A stretch of 64,000 nucleotides of DNA from Symbiodinium natans (lineage: Eukaryota; Sar; Dinophyceae; Suessiales; Symbiodiniaceae). Below, one piece after another: positions 22,072 to 33,525 of the stretch. A model generated the notes under the pieces. That model did no database searches. It saw only the letters and a program-made list of their open reading frames with translations, and was not told the DNA's origin. Each line of letters opens with the position of its first letter. Within the stretch, counting starts at the first letter, position 1. The stretch spans positions 248,001-312,000 of the forward strand of contig CAJNDS010000791.1 in assembly GCA_905221605.1 (NCBI GenBank), given 5' to 3'. A program made the position numbers and the translations under genes.

Positions 22072-22718
22072 GGTACAACTTGGGTTCGGCCGGTCCACAC
22101 TAACAGTCAAATAACGCCGTGGCCTTATAACACACAGGCCAAAAATAGCACCAGGAATCCCAGTCAATTTTAGCATTTACCGGGTGCTTCTTTTTGTGGG
22201 TCTGCTGGTGGTGACTGCTAGTCACATAGCAGCAGAAATAGCACCAGAAATAGCACCAGAAATAGCACAAACAATAGCACAAAAAATAGCACCAGAAATA
22301 GCACCAGGAATAGCACAAAAAATAGCACCAGAAATAGCACCAGAAATAGCACCAGGAATCCCAGTCAATTTTAGCAGCTTAGCATTTACCGGGTGCTGTT
22401 TTTTGTGGGTCTGCTGATGGTGACTGTTAGTCACATAGCACCAGAAACAGCACCAGAAATAGCACCAGAAATAGCACAAACAATAGTACAAAAAATAGCA
22501 CCAGAAATAGCACCAGGAATAGCACAAAAAAATGCACCAGAAATAGAACCAGGAATAGCACAAAAAATAGCACCAGAAATAGCACCAGAAATAGCACCAG
22601 GAATAGCACCAGGAATAGCAGGAATCCCAGTCAGTTTTTTGGCATTTACCGGGTGCTTTTATTTGTGGGTCTGCTGGTGGTGACTGTTAGTGTGGACCGG
22701 CCGAACCCAAGGTACAAC
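22072..22718. mobile_element. Non-autonomous DNA transposon (MITE-like)
   Basis: Perfect 30-bp terminal inverted repeats occupy 22080-22109 and 22681-22710; the outer ends begin TTGGGTTCGGCC. Each is flanked directly by GGTACAAC (22072-22079 and 22711-22718), a perfect 8-bp target-site duplication. The 631-bp element has no transposase. Its interior is made of a 12-bp minisatellite (AATAGCACCAGA and variants) and three copies of a roughly 70-bp block containing CATTTACCGGGTGCT. An 8-bp duplication is typical of hAT, P and Merlin elements; the terminal bases do not settle which. The perfect ends indicate recent insertion. Confidence 0.9.
22220..22632. repeat. 12-bp minisatellite inside the transposon
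   Basis: AATAGCACCAGA, AATAGCACAAAA and AATAGCACCAGG variants alternate in two arrays separated by the block at 22360-22440. ORFs rich in EIAPEIAP on + and FLVLFLV on - are translated repeat, not genes. Confidence 0.9.
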
Positions 22719-23563
22719 CAGAGGGGTACGAGGTTGGAGAGTGTGGCACTTGCAAAGCCTCGCCGTCTAACCCTTTCAACCTTACGGCCTGAGAGGTTGA
22801 ACAAGATGCTGCATCCTGGCGTGGGATAGTTCGAGTGGATCTCTTCAAAGATCAGGTGCGCAAGGGCTCAAGGTCTCGGAGTTTTCGGATTTGAGCAGGA
22901 GGCCTGAACTCCGCACTACAAACATCAGGAAGGGTCATTATTCGCACATTAAGCAAAAGCTCACCTCTCTCTAGGGCTTGACGTCGGAGGTCAGAAGAGA
23001 ATCCGGTGCATTCGGTGAGATATGGCCGTCTACGGTCATTGACAGACCTGTAAGGCAAGCTTGTAAGACTGGCATGAGCAACCTGACCACTGCTACCCAA
23101 AAGTTGCTTACAAAATGAGGCAGCTTCCACATTTCAACAATCTAGAAGGGTAGGTGGCAACGCGATTGTAAAGTCTCCCGAAAAGTTTGGTATTGTTGTC
23201 GTTGTGGTGGTTGGGGTGGTAAGCAAAACGCGGAGAAACGCGAACTTGCAGCAGCTGTGGACCTGCAGGATATGAAGATCTTGTCTTGCATGGCATGCTA
23301 AGGCCATTGCAAATCCCAAGATAAAGTATCGGGAAGGGGGGGGGAGGAAGCGGGGGGCTATTGTAGTGTGACATCCAAGGTACCTGATTTGGAAGATGCC
23401 GCACTACGTGACTTCCTACCATCAGGACACGCATGTCCCGCCGCACTTCACTGTCTACAATCAGGCGCCGGCTCGTGACTGAATAAGCTTCGCGAAGACC
23501 CTTCCTTAAACCCACAACCCTCACCCGCAAAGCCTCCCAAGCCCTTCATACCCCCATACCCCG
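22719..23563. other. Spacer
   Basis: No exon with clear borders. Minus-strand ORFs (for example 23108-23530) have no recognisable content. Confidence 0.3.
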
Positions 23564-23804
23564 ATGAGCCCTCTACGAGGTCTCCGGCGTAAGCGTTTTC
23601 CACTTCCTGCCGCCACTGGTTGGCTGCTACGTGACTTGGGTTTGACCTCCGATGTTTCAAAGCCCGAAGCTCTCGTAGAATGCATCAAGCTCGCCGTAGG
23701 GCCTCGGACCGATGTGCTGCGTGCCCCATGTTGCAAACCCAAGGTCACACATGTGGGACGCCGGGACGTCAAAGCGCTCAAAGAGGCCGCCGCTCCCATG
23801 CAGG
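23564..23804 (+). CDS. Exon, possibly the first of a gene
   Basis: An ATG-started frame reads MSPLRGLRRKRFPLPAATGW and later KPEALVECIKLAVGPRTDVL, then KALKEAAAPMQ, ending at CAGG|GTGAGC. The 240 nt look coding throughout. It could encode an N-terminus with a basic, targeting-like start. Not recognised. Confidence 0.5.
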
Positions 23805-23924
23805 GTGAGCAGTTAGGGCGGTGGTGGCCTTGCAGTTCTGCAGCTTGACTTCTCTCACACGTAGATTTGTCTCAAAAGCTGCTGCGCAGTTTACATGTTC
23901 GAAAATCATCTTGTCTGTGGCAAT

Positions 23925-24050
23925 CTACATATATGTATTTATGTATTTATGTATTTATGTAATTATGTATGTATGTATGTATGTATGTATGTATGTATGT
24001 AGGTATGTACGTAGCTATGTACGTAGGTATGTATGTGTGTGTGTGTGCAT
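23925..24050. repeat. (TATG)n microsatellite
   Basis: TATTTATG and TATG units, then CTATGTACGTAG variants and a short (TG)n run. Confidence 0.85.
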
Positions 24051-24667
24051 GTTCTGAGGGTCTAAAGTCTCGCGAGCTGTCTAAGGTTTAGGCTTGGGCC
24101 CCTTCAGCCCTAAACCACCCTAAGCTCAAAGCAGCTTCGGAAGGTGCTAGAGAGACTGGATGCAATGCAGCTGGGATCCGTGGCGGTGCTGGGTCCTGGA
24201 CAGGCCAGGGAACTGGGCCCAAATGGTTTAGCCCCAACAGCCCCAAAAGCCCCGAAAGCCCCAAGCCCTAAACCCCAAACCCTGGCCCCGAAACCACATA
24301 CTGTTCCCTAGGCCGCAACCCTTAAACGTCAATCACACACAGCAACTCAATCCCACAACTTAACCCTAAGTGCGAGACTGCTGAACCCATGCAGACCCTA
24401 AACCTTGCTTTCTACTCGCTGTGTAAAGTGCTTCCAGGGGAGCACTTTAAACTGTCATTTTCCTGGATCGCACTTCATCTAAGTCTAAGATGCGATCCAA
24501 GTTGTGGACAGTCCACGGTTGTCGTTGCGCATTTGTGCGTTTAGCATCGTAAGCTTCAAAGCCCCAGTAACAGGGTTTAGGCCCTAGAAACCCTGCAGGC
24601 CCGAGACCCATAGCAGCACGTGTCTGTAGGTGCAGACAGTTTTAGGGTGTAGAGCTTAAGGAGTAAA

Positions 24668-25413
24668 GTGCATTGCTCGTCACAAGCTTCCGGCTCGCCG
24701 GAGATTGCTAGCATGTTGCAGAAATTGCTCCCGCCCAACAAGCAAAGCTATGTACTTGGGTCAACTAGCTGCAACCAATCGTCGAAGAGCTGGGCAAGAG
24801 CGTGCTTCGAAAGAACCTATGCCCTGAGTAGGGGCATGAAAAAAGTTGTCAGAAGTTGAAATTCGTACAAGCACCGCAGTAGCGGCATATGTCGAAAGTA
24901 CCATCTGGTCCTGGGATACACTGGAAAAAAGGACATGATCATCCTGGCTCCTACCGTGGGCCCTGGTTTCCCAGCCAACATGCATTGTCGAGGCTGCGTT
25001 TCGAGTCCGCCACATCGACCATGCCAAAAGCTCAAGAGGAATTTGAGCAGCAACGCAGTGAGGCAACTGCAACAGCTGTCGACAGCTCAAGATGGCCTCG
25101 CCATTGCTCCGCGCTCGGCTTTCTTGCTGTTGTCCTGCCCACGCGCCGGATGTGTTCCCGGTTCTGCTCGCGGGCCTCCGGCTGCTTAGTGTACGTTGCA
25201 CGCCTCTTTGGCGTGCGGCTCCGGAGGGCAGTGCGAGAACGCTGGAAGTGTGCCAATGGCCAAATTACAGCCCAAAAGCTTCCGGCTGAGACGGCGCAGT
25301 GGGACAGCGTTGGCGCGGAGGACTCGAGACTTTTGATGGTTTGGACTAGCTTGCTGCTGGTATCTACACCACACCGAGCATTCCTACAACGTATCCTTGA
25401 AGCGGAGCACTGA
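24668..25413 (+). pseudogene. Coding-like region split over several frames
   Basis: Protein-like stretches occur in different frames in turn: EIASMLQKLLPPNKQSYVLG (about 24700), EVEIRTSTAVAAYVESTIWS (24851-24930), then the long frame 24889-25413 with MPKAQEEFEQQRSEATA and VRLRRAVRERWKC. Short introns could explain some switches, but good splice pairs are not evident, so a decayed or mis-assembled coding sequence is my preferred reading. Not recognised. Confidence 0.3.
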
Positions 25414-25654
25414 ACCCTAAACTTTCGAGCCGCAAACTTAGAAGCTTGAACTCCAGCGGCCTAGCAATCCTAGCAAGCAAGCCCTCCTCACAGGTGGCCT
25501 TGATCAGTCCGTTTGGGGCCCACGGCGTGTGGGTGCCCTCACAGGCGAGTGGTTTGGGGCCGGTCAACGGTCAAAGAGCGGTTTCGGGATCTTGAGGCAT
25601 GCTCAATTCTTGCCATTTATCTCTGCATGCTCTACTTAGTTTTGTGCGCTGATT

Positions 25655-25762
25655 GTCGCGCTCTCCTTCTCTCTCTCACTCTCTGGTGCTCTTCCTCTCT
25701 CACTCGCTCTCTCGTGCTCTCTCCATTTCTCTCTCTGTCTCTGTATCTGTCTCCGCCATCAA
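25655..25762 (+). repeat. (CT)n-rich pyrimidine tract
   Basis: An imperfect CTCT/CTGT run of about 100 nt, just upstream of the exon at 25792, where it may serve as a polypyrimidine tract. Confidence 0.8.
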
Positions 25763-25791
25763 GCGAAACGCATCTCGAGATGAAATTCTAG

Positions 25792-25991
25792 AAAGCCACG
25801 GACAAACTCCAACAGGCCTTGTGAAGACCTTGCCCGGCAATCGGAAGATGTGCAGGCCTACAACGAACAGCTGCCAAGCTTCACTGTGTCGGCCATCCGC
25901 GCAGCAGAGCTGTATATGCACAAGCAGTTGAAGACTGTGCCACTTGGAGCGAACATACAAAGGTTGACTAGCACAATGAGCTGGATCTCAG
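25792..25991 (+). CDS. Coiled-coil exon with a one-base frame break
   Basis: After AAATTCTAG the frame reads KATDKLQQAL and hits TGA. Skipping one T at 25822 continues as EDLARQSEDVQAYNEQLPSF, then TVSAIRAAELYMHKQLKTVP and MSWISG, ending at CTCAG|GTATT. The heptad-like pattern across the break argues for one exon. The break may be a true mutation or a sequence error. An alternative acceptor at 25815 avoids it but loses the first helix. Confidence 0.55.
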
Positions 25992-26800
25992 GTATTGCAG
26001 CTGGGGGGTCTTTGGGTGCCTCTGGCATGGCCGGTTCTCGTCACAAAGTGCTCCCGGTCGCCCCCTCAGGAACTGCGAGCTGCGCCTTCCGACGTGGAAC
26101 CACGCCTGGCCGGTAGGAAGCCCAGGCTTACCAAAATGTTGGGGGTGTTAGAGGTGTCAGCCAAGGGGAGTTCGGTGTACCCTGCGAAACTGAACTTATG
26201 TAATTGGACCCCATGCAGCAACAGAGGGCTGCCTTGTGTTTTTTTAATGGGGGGTTGGGGGCTTTAACTTGGTCATCTTAGTAGTGGGGGAGCAGATGCG
26301 CACAAATGAGGGGTTCTTCTACAACTCCAGAGTCTTTCTCATCTCCATTGTTGGGGTATACACCGTGGATGCAGCGATAGGAAGCCATGCAGACAAGCAA
26401 CGCGTCCGAGCCATCCAAGCCTGAGTCAACCACCCGTACCTGGGACGCGTCCACATGCTTGCTCAGGAGAACGAGCAGGACAGGGTCAAACGACAGGGTC
26501 AAAGGCCTGAGATTTTGGCGATTGGGGTTCTAGGGTTTTTATGGGCTCGAGTGCAAGACTGCAGGGAAATGCGAATCTGGTGTTGGCTTCATTTGATCCG
26601 AATGTTTTGCCGAATCGGCGTCAGGCCCCGATGCAGTGCACTGGAGTGCTGTAGCCACCGGGCTCCCATCCCAGCCGAAGCATCCTGCCCTTGCGAGGAC
26701 GAGGAAGACATGGCCGTTTCTTGGTAGCTTCTGATAGCATGCTTTTTTCATTTCTTGAGCTCCGTAGACCGTAGACTAAGAGACACTGGGGTGCCCAGAT

Positions 26801-26993
26801 ATGTCTCCCAATCGTGAAGAGAAGGCAAAGTGCATGGATTCCATACTTCATACCTATTTGCCATCTCTTCTCGCTAGCAGTCAGGCTTACCGCCAGGCAC
26901 AACGTATCCTGTGCCAGCAGCACAACCTCACGCAGAAGGACTGGTCAGCAAATCATGCTGGGGGCCTGGCCGTGTACATCCTACGGATACAAG
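26801..26993 (+). CDS. First exon of an unrecognised gene
   Basis: The ATG lies 3 nt after an acceptor-like GCCCAG. The frame reads MSPNREEKAKCMDSILHTYL, then PSLLASSQAYRQAQRILCQQ and GGLAVYILRIQ, ending at CAAG|GTACTT. Proximity of AG to ATG suggests a spliced-leader site. Helical throughout; no family is recognised. Confidence 0.6.
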
Positions 26994-27086
26994 GTACTTT
27001 CCGGGACGGCGATGTGCGGCACTCACCGCGGGTTCGGTGATAGGTAGGCTGCAAGGACCGTATGCAGTCCCGCTAAATCCCGAACC

Positions 27087-27185
27087 ATGGAGGACTGGAT
27101 CTGGCTGACCCAAAAGCATCTCAAAGAGTTGCCACTTCGGCCGCACTGGGCCATACTCCAACCTAAGATTAGGAGGCTGCAAGCT
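27087..27185 (+). CDS. Candidate exon
   Basis: The frame reads MEDWIWLTQKHLKELPLRPH then WAILQPKIRRLQAF. It lies about 90 nt after the donor of the previous exon and could be its partner, although the phase of the join is unresolved. Confidence 0.45.
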
Positions 27186-30100
27186 TTCTACTATGGGGAT
27201 GATGGGGGGGGGGGGGGGGTATCATTACAGTATCGGCTCGAATGCCGGGGCCGAACTCCGACATCCTCCGACCAGTGTCTGGGGGCTTGGGGCTTGGGGC
27301 TTCAGCGATTTAGCGTTTTGGGTTTTAGGGTTTTAGGGTTTAGGTGATTTAGGTGGCTTAGGTGATTTAGTCGGTGGTGTTGGAGGGTTGAGGGCTTGGA
27401 CTTTAGGGACCCCACGTGCTTCGAAAGGTTTCTGTCTCATGAGTAGCAGCCGATGCAACATCAGGCGAAGCGCCACAACACCCCTCAAGTTTGAACAACT
27501 TGTCTTTAACGTATTGTTCTAGAAAAACCCTCTCCCTAAAACGCACCAGCCAGGAAGGCCAAGCTCGTCTCGATCCAAGAAATGCATCCGCACCTCCTTT
27601 CCCCAGAGTCAAGGCAGCAATCACAGCGGCCCCGATGGCTAAACTGAGCTCAAAGATAGTTCGCCTTCCCTCGGGCAGGCTGTGGGCAAGCGGAGTTAGA
27701 AAGAATCTTTGCTTCGTGTTTCGTCATCGGCCCGGCCGAGCGGAGCTCAACCCCAAACCCCTCGAGTCTCTCGAGCCCGAAACCAAAAACCGTACAGTAA
27801 ACCCTTCTTCAGACTCCACAGCCCTCCTGGGCTCAAAGTCAAGATGCATTGTTTTCGGCTGGTCTCGGGTGAAGGTGGAGCCAAATTCAGGATCCGGGTT
27901 GAGGATGTTCTCGGGTTATTTTAAGCCTTGGTGGGATGGCTATGGTCTCACCTTGCAAGGAAGGAACCCTGGAAGCATGGGAGCCTGGGCCATATTCTGA
28001 CTGTTGCAGGGCCCGAAGCCCTGCATCAAGACCTCTCCAAGGCAAAGTTGCGAGACCCCAGACCCTAAAAAGGCCCTGAGGCCTAGCCTAAGGCCTAAAC
28101 CCCACCCCATCAGCCCTACATGGTTCCTATGGCCTATGGCCGACCACTTCAGCCTACAACCCCTAGAACGCTAAAAATAATAGCTTCTCAAAACTCTTTC
28201 TAAACCCCCCCCCCCCCCCCCTCAAAAGGCCCTTGAAACCCTCAATTTACAAGAAGTCCGAAGCTAGCTCGCAAATGGCCAACGAGCTGGTGCTTGATGA
28301 GCCTCTGTATGTACCGACTTGCTGCCCTCAGTGGGTGTCCAGCCCTCCCAGGCCTGCATGTTTGAAGTAGGATCTGGCCCAGCTTTCTCGTGCCCATCGC
28401 TAATGTGCCTTTGGCCTCTCGGAGCCGGCGAGATTTGTTTAGGAATTTAGGATCTCATTGAATCCCTTGCCGAAATCCCGCCAGGTATCCTCGACCCAGA
28501 GAGCTCGCATCCTCACGCGGCCCTGCCCGGTTGCATTCTGCACTGAGTGGGATGGCCGACTGTTTTGAATTTGAGGAAGCCTCTCCTCCAGCTGCGCATG
28601 CCATGTAGCTGGCGTTCTGTCTCGCTGTTAAGAGCGAAGGTGTGGACCTTGCAACCTGCAACCTCGCCCTTGAGCCAGGCGTGCTCGGATGGCCTTCGCT
28701 GAGAGGTTGCACGAGGACTTGCGGGGTTTAAGTTTGGAGCTGACTTCAGGCTTTCCATTTGAGCGTGCGGGCTCAGGGACTTTGAGTCTTGGAATGACTG
28801 AAGCCCAAAAATCTCGCACATCTCAGCGCTTTGCGGCTTGCAATCTGCGAGAAAGGTCGCACAAGATAAGCTGAGAATCCACACCCTCTGAGCCTAATTT
28901 AGGGCATTTTCTTTCTGGGAGAGGTCTCAGATCTGCTGTTCTTAGTGAGGCCTAACATATGACTCTTCGAGCAAGCTAACGGCAGTATGGCCTGCACTGT
29001 TCCATCGGGTTGAGACTGGGCTCGCTAGCATAAGCACTCTGACCCGAAAACCGAGGATCGTCGAGCTAACACCACGTAAGTATCACCCTGAGACACCCAC
29101 TCCTCTTGCGGCCGTCCGAGCGCAGGAGTTTTCCATCTGGTGGCGGGAAGGGAAGGTGCAGAAGCAAACTTGTTTGAGGTGTTGGAATCTCCTTGCTTGT
29201 TTTGGGTGTATGGGCCTTGGTGGTTTGGGATGTTTTTTGCTTTGCTTGTGGGCACATCGCCTGGGACTTCAAGCTCGTGAGACGTTGAAAGGCAGGGCTC
29301 TCTGGACATGCTCGAAGGGGGTTTCTCCAGAGCCTCCACTTAGGCGACGTTTTTCCCGGGAACTTCCTCCTGCGGCCTGCAGGACCCCTGACGCCCCGTT
29401 CTCTTCTCTGAACACCCAGCGGCAGCAGTAGAAGCCTGCAAGAACAATCCTAAGATTGGGATTAGGGCTTCGGGGCTTCGGGTTTACCAGAGGAAATGGC
29501 TGTGTCCCACCGGGTGCAACAACCCCAAGCTGCTAAGCGACGTTTTGCGCGGCAGCCCGATACTTGGGCTCGTAGCCTGTGAATGACCTCATACCTGGTC
29601 AATTACGCGCGCCCGCGCTGGCGAGCAATTCGACGCGCTGGCCTTGAGGGCTGACGACACGACATCTTAACCCATAAGCCTCCAAAGTCCGAAACCCCAA
29701 GCCCTAGCCGTTAAACCCTCCGAGCACCGGATAGGTGCCATTGCCGACTTACACGCAGAGACGCGTCACGCCCGGCGCTCAGGGCGTGACTCTATGGTTT
29801 TGGGGGGTTATAGGGTTCGATCAGGGTTTTAGGTTTGATTCGGATTCGGGGTTTAGTTCGGGTTTATGGAGGAGGCTTTGAAACCTGTTCTCGGGTACTT
29901 GGAGGTGCAATCCCGACACCGGCAATTTCGGCTGTGGTGTTTAAGGGCTTTGGGGTTTAAGTAATTTGGGTCCATTCATTCTGAAACTTATGTAGTTGGA
30001 GGCCATGGCTTCAATTTCATGAGGTGTAGGAGTTGGGTTTATGGCTCAGGTTTCGTGTATGACTCAGGTTTGTGGCTCTAATTAGGTTTCGAATCTCCAG

Positions 30101-30848
30101 GTCCCGGGCCCTGATAACCTAAACCCTAACCAAGCCATAAATGTCGCATCTCCCAGGTGGTGGGATCATCTTCCGCCTCTGCCCTTTGAAGTGCAGATCC
30201 AGTCCCGCTCCAAGGACCTAAGGGAAAGGGCTTAAGGGGTTGTCGCCCTTTGCTTTAAATTAAACCCCCAAACCCTAAACCCAGGGCTTCAAGCTTGCTC
30301 TGCCCGAAGGCTTACGGGCCCACGCATCAGCTCCTCTTAAAAGGGGCTGGGTTGCAACTGTTCAGGGTTTATCCTGAAAGCTCCTCAGAGGTTTGCATCA
30401 TCACCCCCAAGATCCTGCCCCACACCCGCTTGCGAATGCTTGTGCCTCGTTGTTGTGCGGCGAAACCCCGGGGGGATCCTTTTCCTTGGTTGGGGGCTCT
30501 GAGTTCGCCAACGGGGACAGGGCACCCTCATTATGGTTTGCTGGGCTGTGCAGCGCCTACGCTCAGGGCAGGAGAGTCGGTCATGACAAAGGCACGTGAG
30601 CTTGAACCACTCATCAGGGTTTATTCTTTTAAACAGCATCTTGGGCTTTGCAGGACGGAAAACCTCTCGACCCATGAGCCCGCCTTTCAAAATCCTTTTG
30701 AGAGGATCGGCACCGGATCTTTGACGAGCGCTTCTTGTACCGGCGATCCATCATCAAGGCAGGACAGCTAGGTCGAAGCGGTCTAAGCTCAACTCTAAAA
30801 GCAACCAAAACCTGAACCCTAAGCTTACTAAGCTCTGAAGTCCTCCAG
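27186..30848. other. Mostly non-coding, a few weak coding islands
   Basis: Two poly-tracts are present (G at 27207-27219, C at 28205-28223). Weak coding islands are MANELVLDEPLYVP (about 28276) and DLIESLAEIPPG (about 28452). The rest is telomere-like spacer and unsupported ORFs. Confidence 0.35.
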
Positions 30849-30899
30849 GCGCGCAACGAGCGACGGAAGGAGAGGAGAGCGGAGTGGACGGAGGAGACT
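30849..30899 (+). CDS. Basic exon, phase 0
   Basis: CCTCCAG is followed by ARNERRKERRAEWTEET. Highly charged helix. Together with the next three exons it suggests one Arg/Lys-rich protein. Confidence 0.5.
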
Positions 30900-31141
30900 G
30901 CGTCTGCAGTCGCGGGTTTCGCTTTCAGGTTTCGTGTGCTTGGGTTTTATCTTAGGCTGTTCGGTTCAGGGTTCAGGGGTTCGAGGTTGAGGGTTGGGCT
31001 TTTCGGGCTAATTTGGGGTTGGAGGCGTCATGAGCGTTTAAGGTTTTTGGCTTCGAGTTGAGGGCTTAGGGTTGCCGTTGCATAACTCTACGAATTTCAT
31101 TCGGGCCCGACATTACCCAGACAGTCTTGTGCTCTCGGCAG

Positions 31142-31370
31142 TCTGGCGGCCAAGTCCTTTCCGGCGCCCGGCTTCCCACATCCTACCGTTTCCCGGAAGC
31201 TTCGAAGCAAGGAGCGGAAGAAACTGCTTGAAGAGAAGCCTGGCCCTCACTTCTTGTTTCTGGTTCTGAAAAAGTCAGGAATCAATATCGCCCATAAGGG
31301 ATCCTTAGGGAACCAACTTCCTGAGTTATCTACTCGTACGTTGAGCCAGACCAGGCGCGGTTTATGTTGT
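31142..31370 (+). CDS. Candidate exon
   Basis: After CTCTCGGCAG the frame reads LAAKSFPAPGFPHPTVSRKL, then RSKERKKLLEEKPGPHFLFL and VLKKSGINIAHKG. Open to about 31380; the donor is not resolved. Not recognised. Confidence 0.5.
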
Positions 31371-31665
31371 TGTGGATTGTAGGGATGCAGGGGTGGAAGG
31401 TTTGGGGGCTTAACCGGTTCAAGGCAGCGGCAAGGGTTTAAGGTTTAAGAGGGCCTCTCCTGACTTGGATCGCACGATGCCAAGTCTCGTCCTACTTACC
31501 AGATCTTCCAGGTGTGAGCAACCAGCCTCTTCGCGTGCTGCGTAGATTCTGAACCCGAAACCCACATCCAGCAAGCCTCACACCCGCGACCTTCAGGCCT
31601 TGGCTGCCAATTCTCGGTCTTGAGTTCGAAGCCCTATACGATCACTCAAACAATCACTCCCTAAG

Positions 31666-31715
31666 GGACAAGAAGAAGCGCGAACGTCGGGAGCGTGCCA
31701 TGCAGGCGACGAAGG
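31666..31715 (+). CDS. Small basic exon
   Basis: CCCTAAG is followed by DKKKRERRERAMQATK and a GT at 31716. Similar in composition to the exon at 30849. Confidence 0.5.
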
Positions 31716-31915
31716 GTGTTTGACCCCAAGCCCTCTAAGCCTTGTGTCAAGCGTTTAGGGATGAATCGTGAAGATTGCTGAGAGTTAGTCCAGGTTGTAG
31801 AGTTGCACGGTAGAGTTTGGTGTCTATAGGTCGTGCGATTTGCATGTAAATCTATAAGTCGTATAGAGTCCGCAGTGCGGTGAAGGAGTCTGCGGTTGGA
31901 TGTTGACTGTTGCAG

Positions 31916-32010
31916 AAGTCGCTGAAGCTTGCTCTGTTCGCTCGACCACTCGCCGAGCTGCGCACTCACATGGGAGACTTAGTGTGCCTGGAGGCTCGGG
32001 CTGAGGATCC
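31916..32010 (+). CDS. Exon
   Basis: ACTGTTGCAG is followed in phase 0 by KSLKLALFARPLAELRTHMG then DLVCLEARAEDP. Beyond about 32010 the sequence becomes a C-rich repeat, so the donor lies near there. Confidence 0.5.
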
Positions 32011-32330
32011 AACAAGGCCAAACCCTCCCTCCCAACTCCCTAACCGCCCCCAACCCCAACCGCCCCCCATGCCCCCAACCACCCAACCCAAAACCCCCCA
32101 ACCCCCGAGCCCCCAAACCCTCGAACCCTCGAACTCCGAACCGGTCGATTCCCCGAACCCCTGAATCCCCCCCCAACCCCCCAACCCCCCAACCTCCCCA
32201 GCCCCCGAACCCTCCAACCAACCCCCGAGCCCCGAACCCCCCAACCCCCAACCCCCCATCCCCCATCCCCCAAACACCCCCACCCCAAATCACCCCAACC
32301 CTAAATTTGATTGTATAAATTGTGGACCCC
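32011..32330. repeat. C-rich heptamer-like spacer (CCCCAAC)n
   Basis: CCCCAAC, CCCCGAAC and CCCCCAAAC variants repeat for about 300 nt. These are one-base variants of a telomere heptamer. The 179-aa glycine-rich minus-strand ORF is translated repeat. Confidence 0.75.
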
Positions 32331-32335
32331 ACAAC

Positions 32336-32538
32336 AAAAACCCCCGCACCCCCAACCCGCTGGGCCACCACAACAGCAGCAGCGGCAGCACCGGCAGCCG
32401 GCATATGCAACTGCAGCATGCGGCAGCGACAGCGACAACAAGCCACAGCAGCAACAACATGGGCAAACTCGCCAACAACAAGTCCTGATGCAGATAATAA
32501 AGCAGGCAAATAGCTCAAGAATCATTGCTAGTCAATGA
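32336..32538 (+). CDS. Glutamine-rich coding segment
   Basis: One + frame reads as a Q-rich stretch (AGPPQQQQRQHRQPAYAT, then NKPQQQQHGQTRQQQVLMQI) ending NSSRIIASQ and a stop at 32538. It could be the C-terminus of the basic protein upstream. CAG/CAA repeats can also arise without selection. Confidence 0.35.
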
Positions 32539-33429
32539 TTCGGGCAATGGTCAGGGCAATGGTCAGGGTGGATAGCGATCAGGGGCTATACTGTAGCGAC
32601 CCCAGGACTTTCCATGTCCATCACCGAACACGACGAAGTTCTTCCCGAGAATTGAACCCCACATTCCTATAGACTGGACTCTAACACCCACCAGCATCGA
32701 GAAGCGGCCAGGTTGTTTCCCAAGCTAACTGCGGGGGCTTGCTGGGAGGCATGTGGGTTGTAGGGTTCAGGGTGGGTTGGGTGGGGCGTTTGAGGCGTGG
32801 GCTTAGGGGAGGTCGGGCGCTTTCGGCAAGTTTCAGGGTCCAGGGTTACAAGTCTGTGGGTTAAGGGATTCGCAGGCATTCTTGGAGGTTGGACTGAATG
32901 TGCACGGTTTCCATTTGCACTTTCCAGAGTCCCAACACATCGGGTTGAAAGTGTACCAGTGTACAAGTTTGCGCAGATGTGAGCATGAAGCCACCTGAAC
33001 AAGGCTTTCAGCATGCTCGGGAGCTGCACTGCAGAATTTAGGGAATGTCTGGGTCTGGGGTCTGCATGGGTCTGCAGCAGTTTTGAGAGCTTGGGGTTTA
33101 TTGGGTTCAGCGGTGTTTGGAGCTGCGAATTCCCGACCCCAGGTGTCCACAAGCTGATCCCGACTTCTGAGAAGCGAACGGCCCTGCCCTAGGCCATGGG
33201 GTCACATGGCAGCTTCGGGCTACTCTTAAATGCCTTACACCACCAAAAGCCACTGGGGTTATCTGAACTAGGATCCTTGTGGACGCATTTTTCAGCTGAC
33301 TTGTTTGATGACAATTTGTCTGAGGGACCCCAACTTCGAGAACCCATCGGACTGCCATGTGATCCCTCAGTCTCACTCCAGGCGATCGGGACCCCCAAGC
33401 CCATTTCTACAAAGTGGAGGGTTTAGAAC

Positions 33430-33525
33430 ATGTATTCACCGCCTGCAGTTTCACGTGCGGCTTCGGTGCAGATTAGTTAAAGGGTCTTTGCGCAGGAAAA
33501 GGGAAAAGATGGACGCTGTCATCCA
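33430..33525 (+). pseudogene. Relic of the ankyrin-unit 3' end
   Basis: CACCGCCTGCAGTTTCACGT and the following GCGGCTTC plus AAAAGATGGA match the tail of the ankyrin unit at 44205-44285 (and, less well, 37965-38050). It implies a third, truncated copy upstream of copy 1. Confidence 0.55.

Noticed and set aside
22220-22632. Repeat protein ORFs (EIAPEIAP)
   Set aside because: All frames stay open through a 12-bp repeat without stops, so ORF length carries no information.
31979-32518. Glycine-rich minus-strand ORF
   Set aside because: Antisense of the CCCCAAC repeat; composition explained by the repeat.
32590-32720. tRNA-like GGTTCAATTC box on the minus strand
   Set aside because: I could not pair an acceptor stem or place a convincing anticodon arm.
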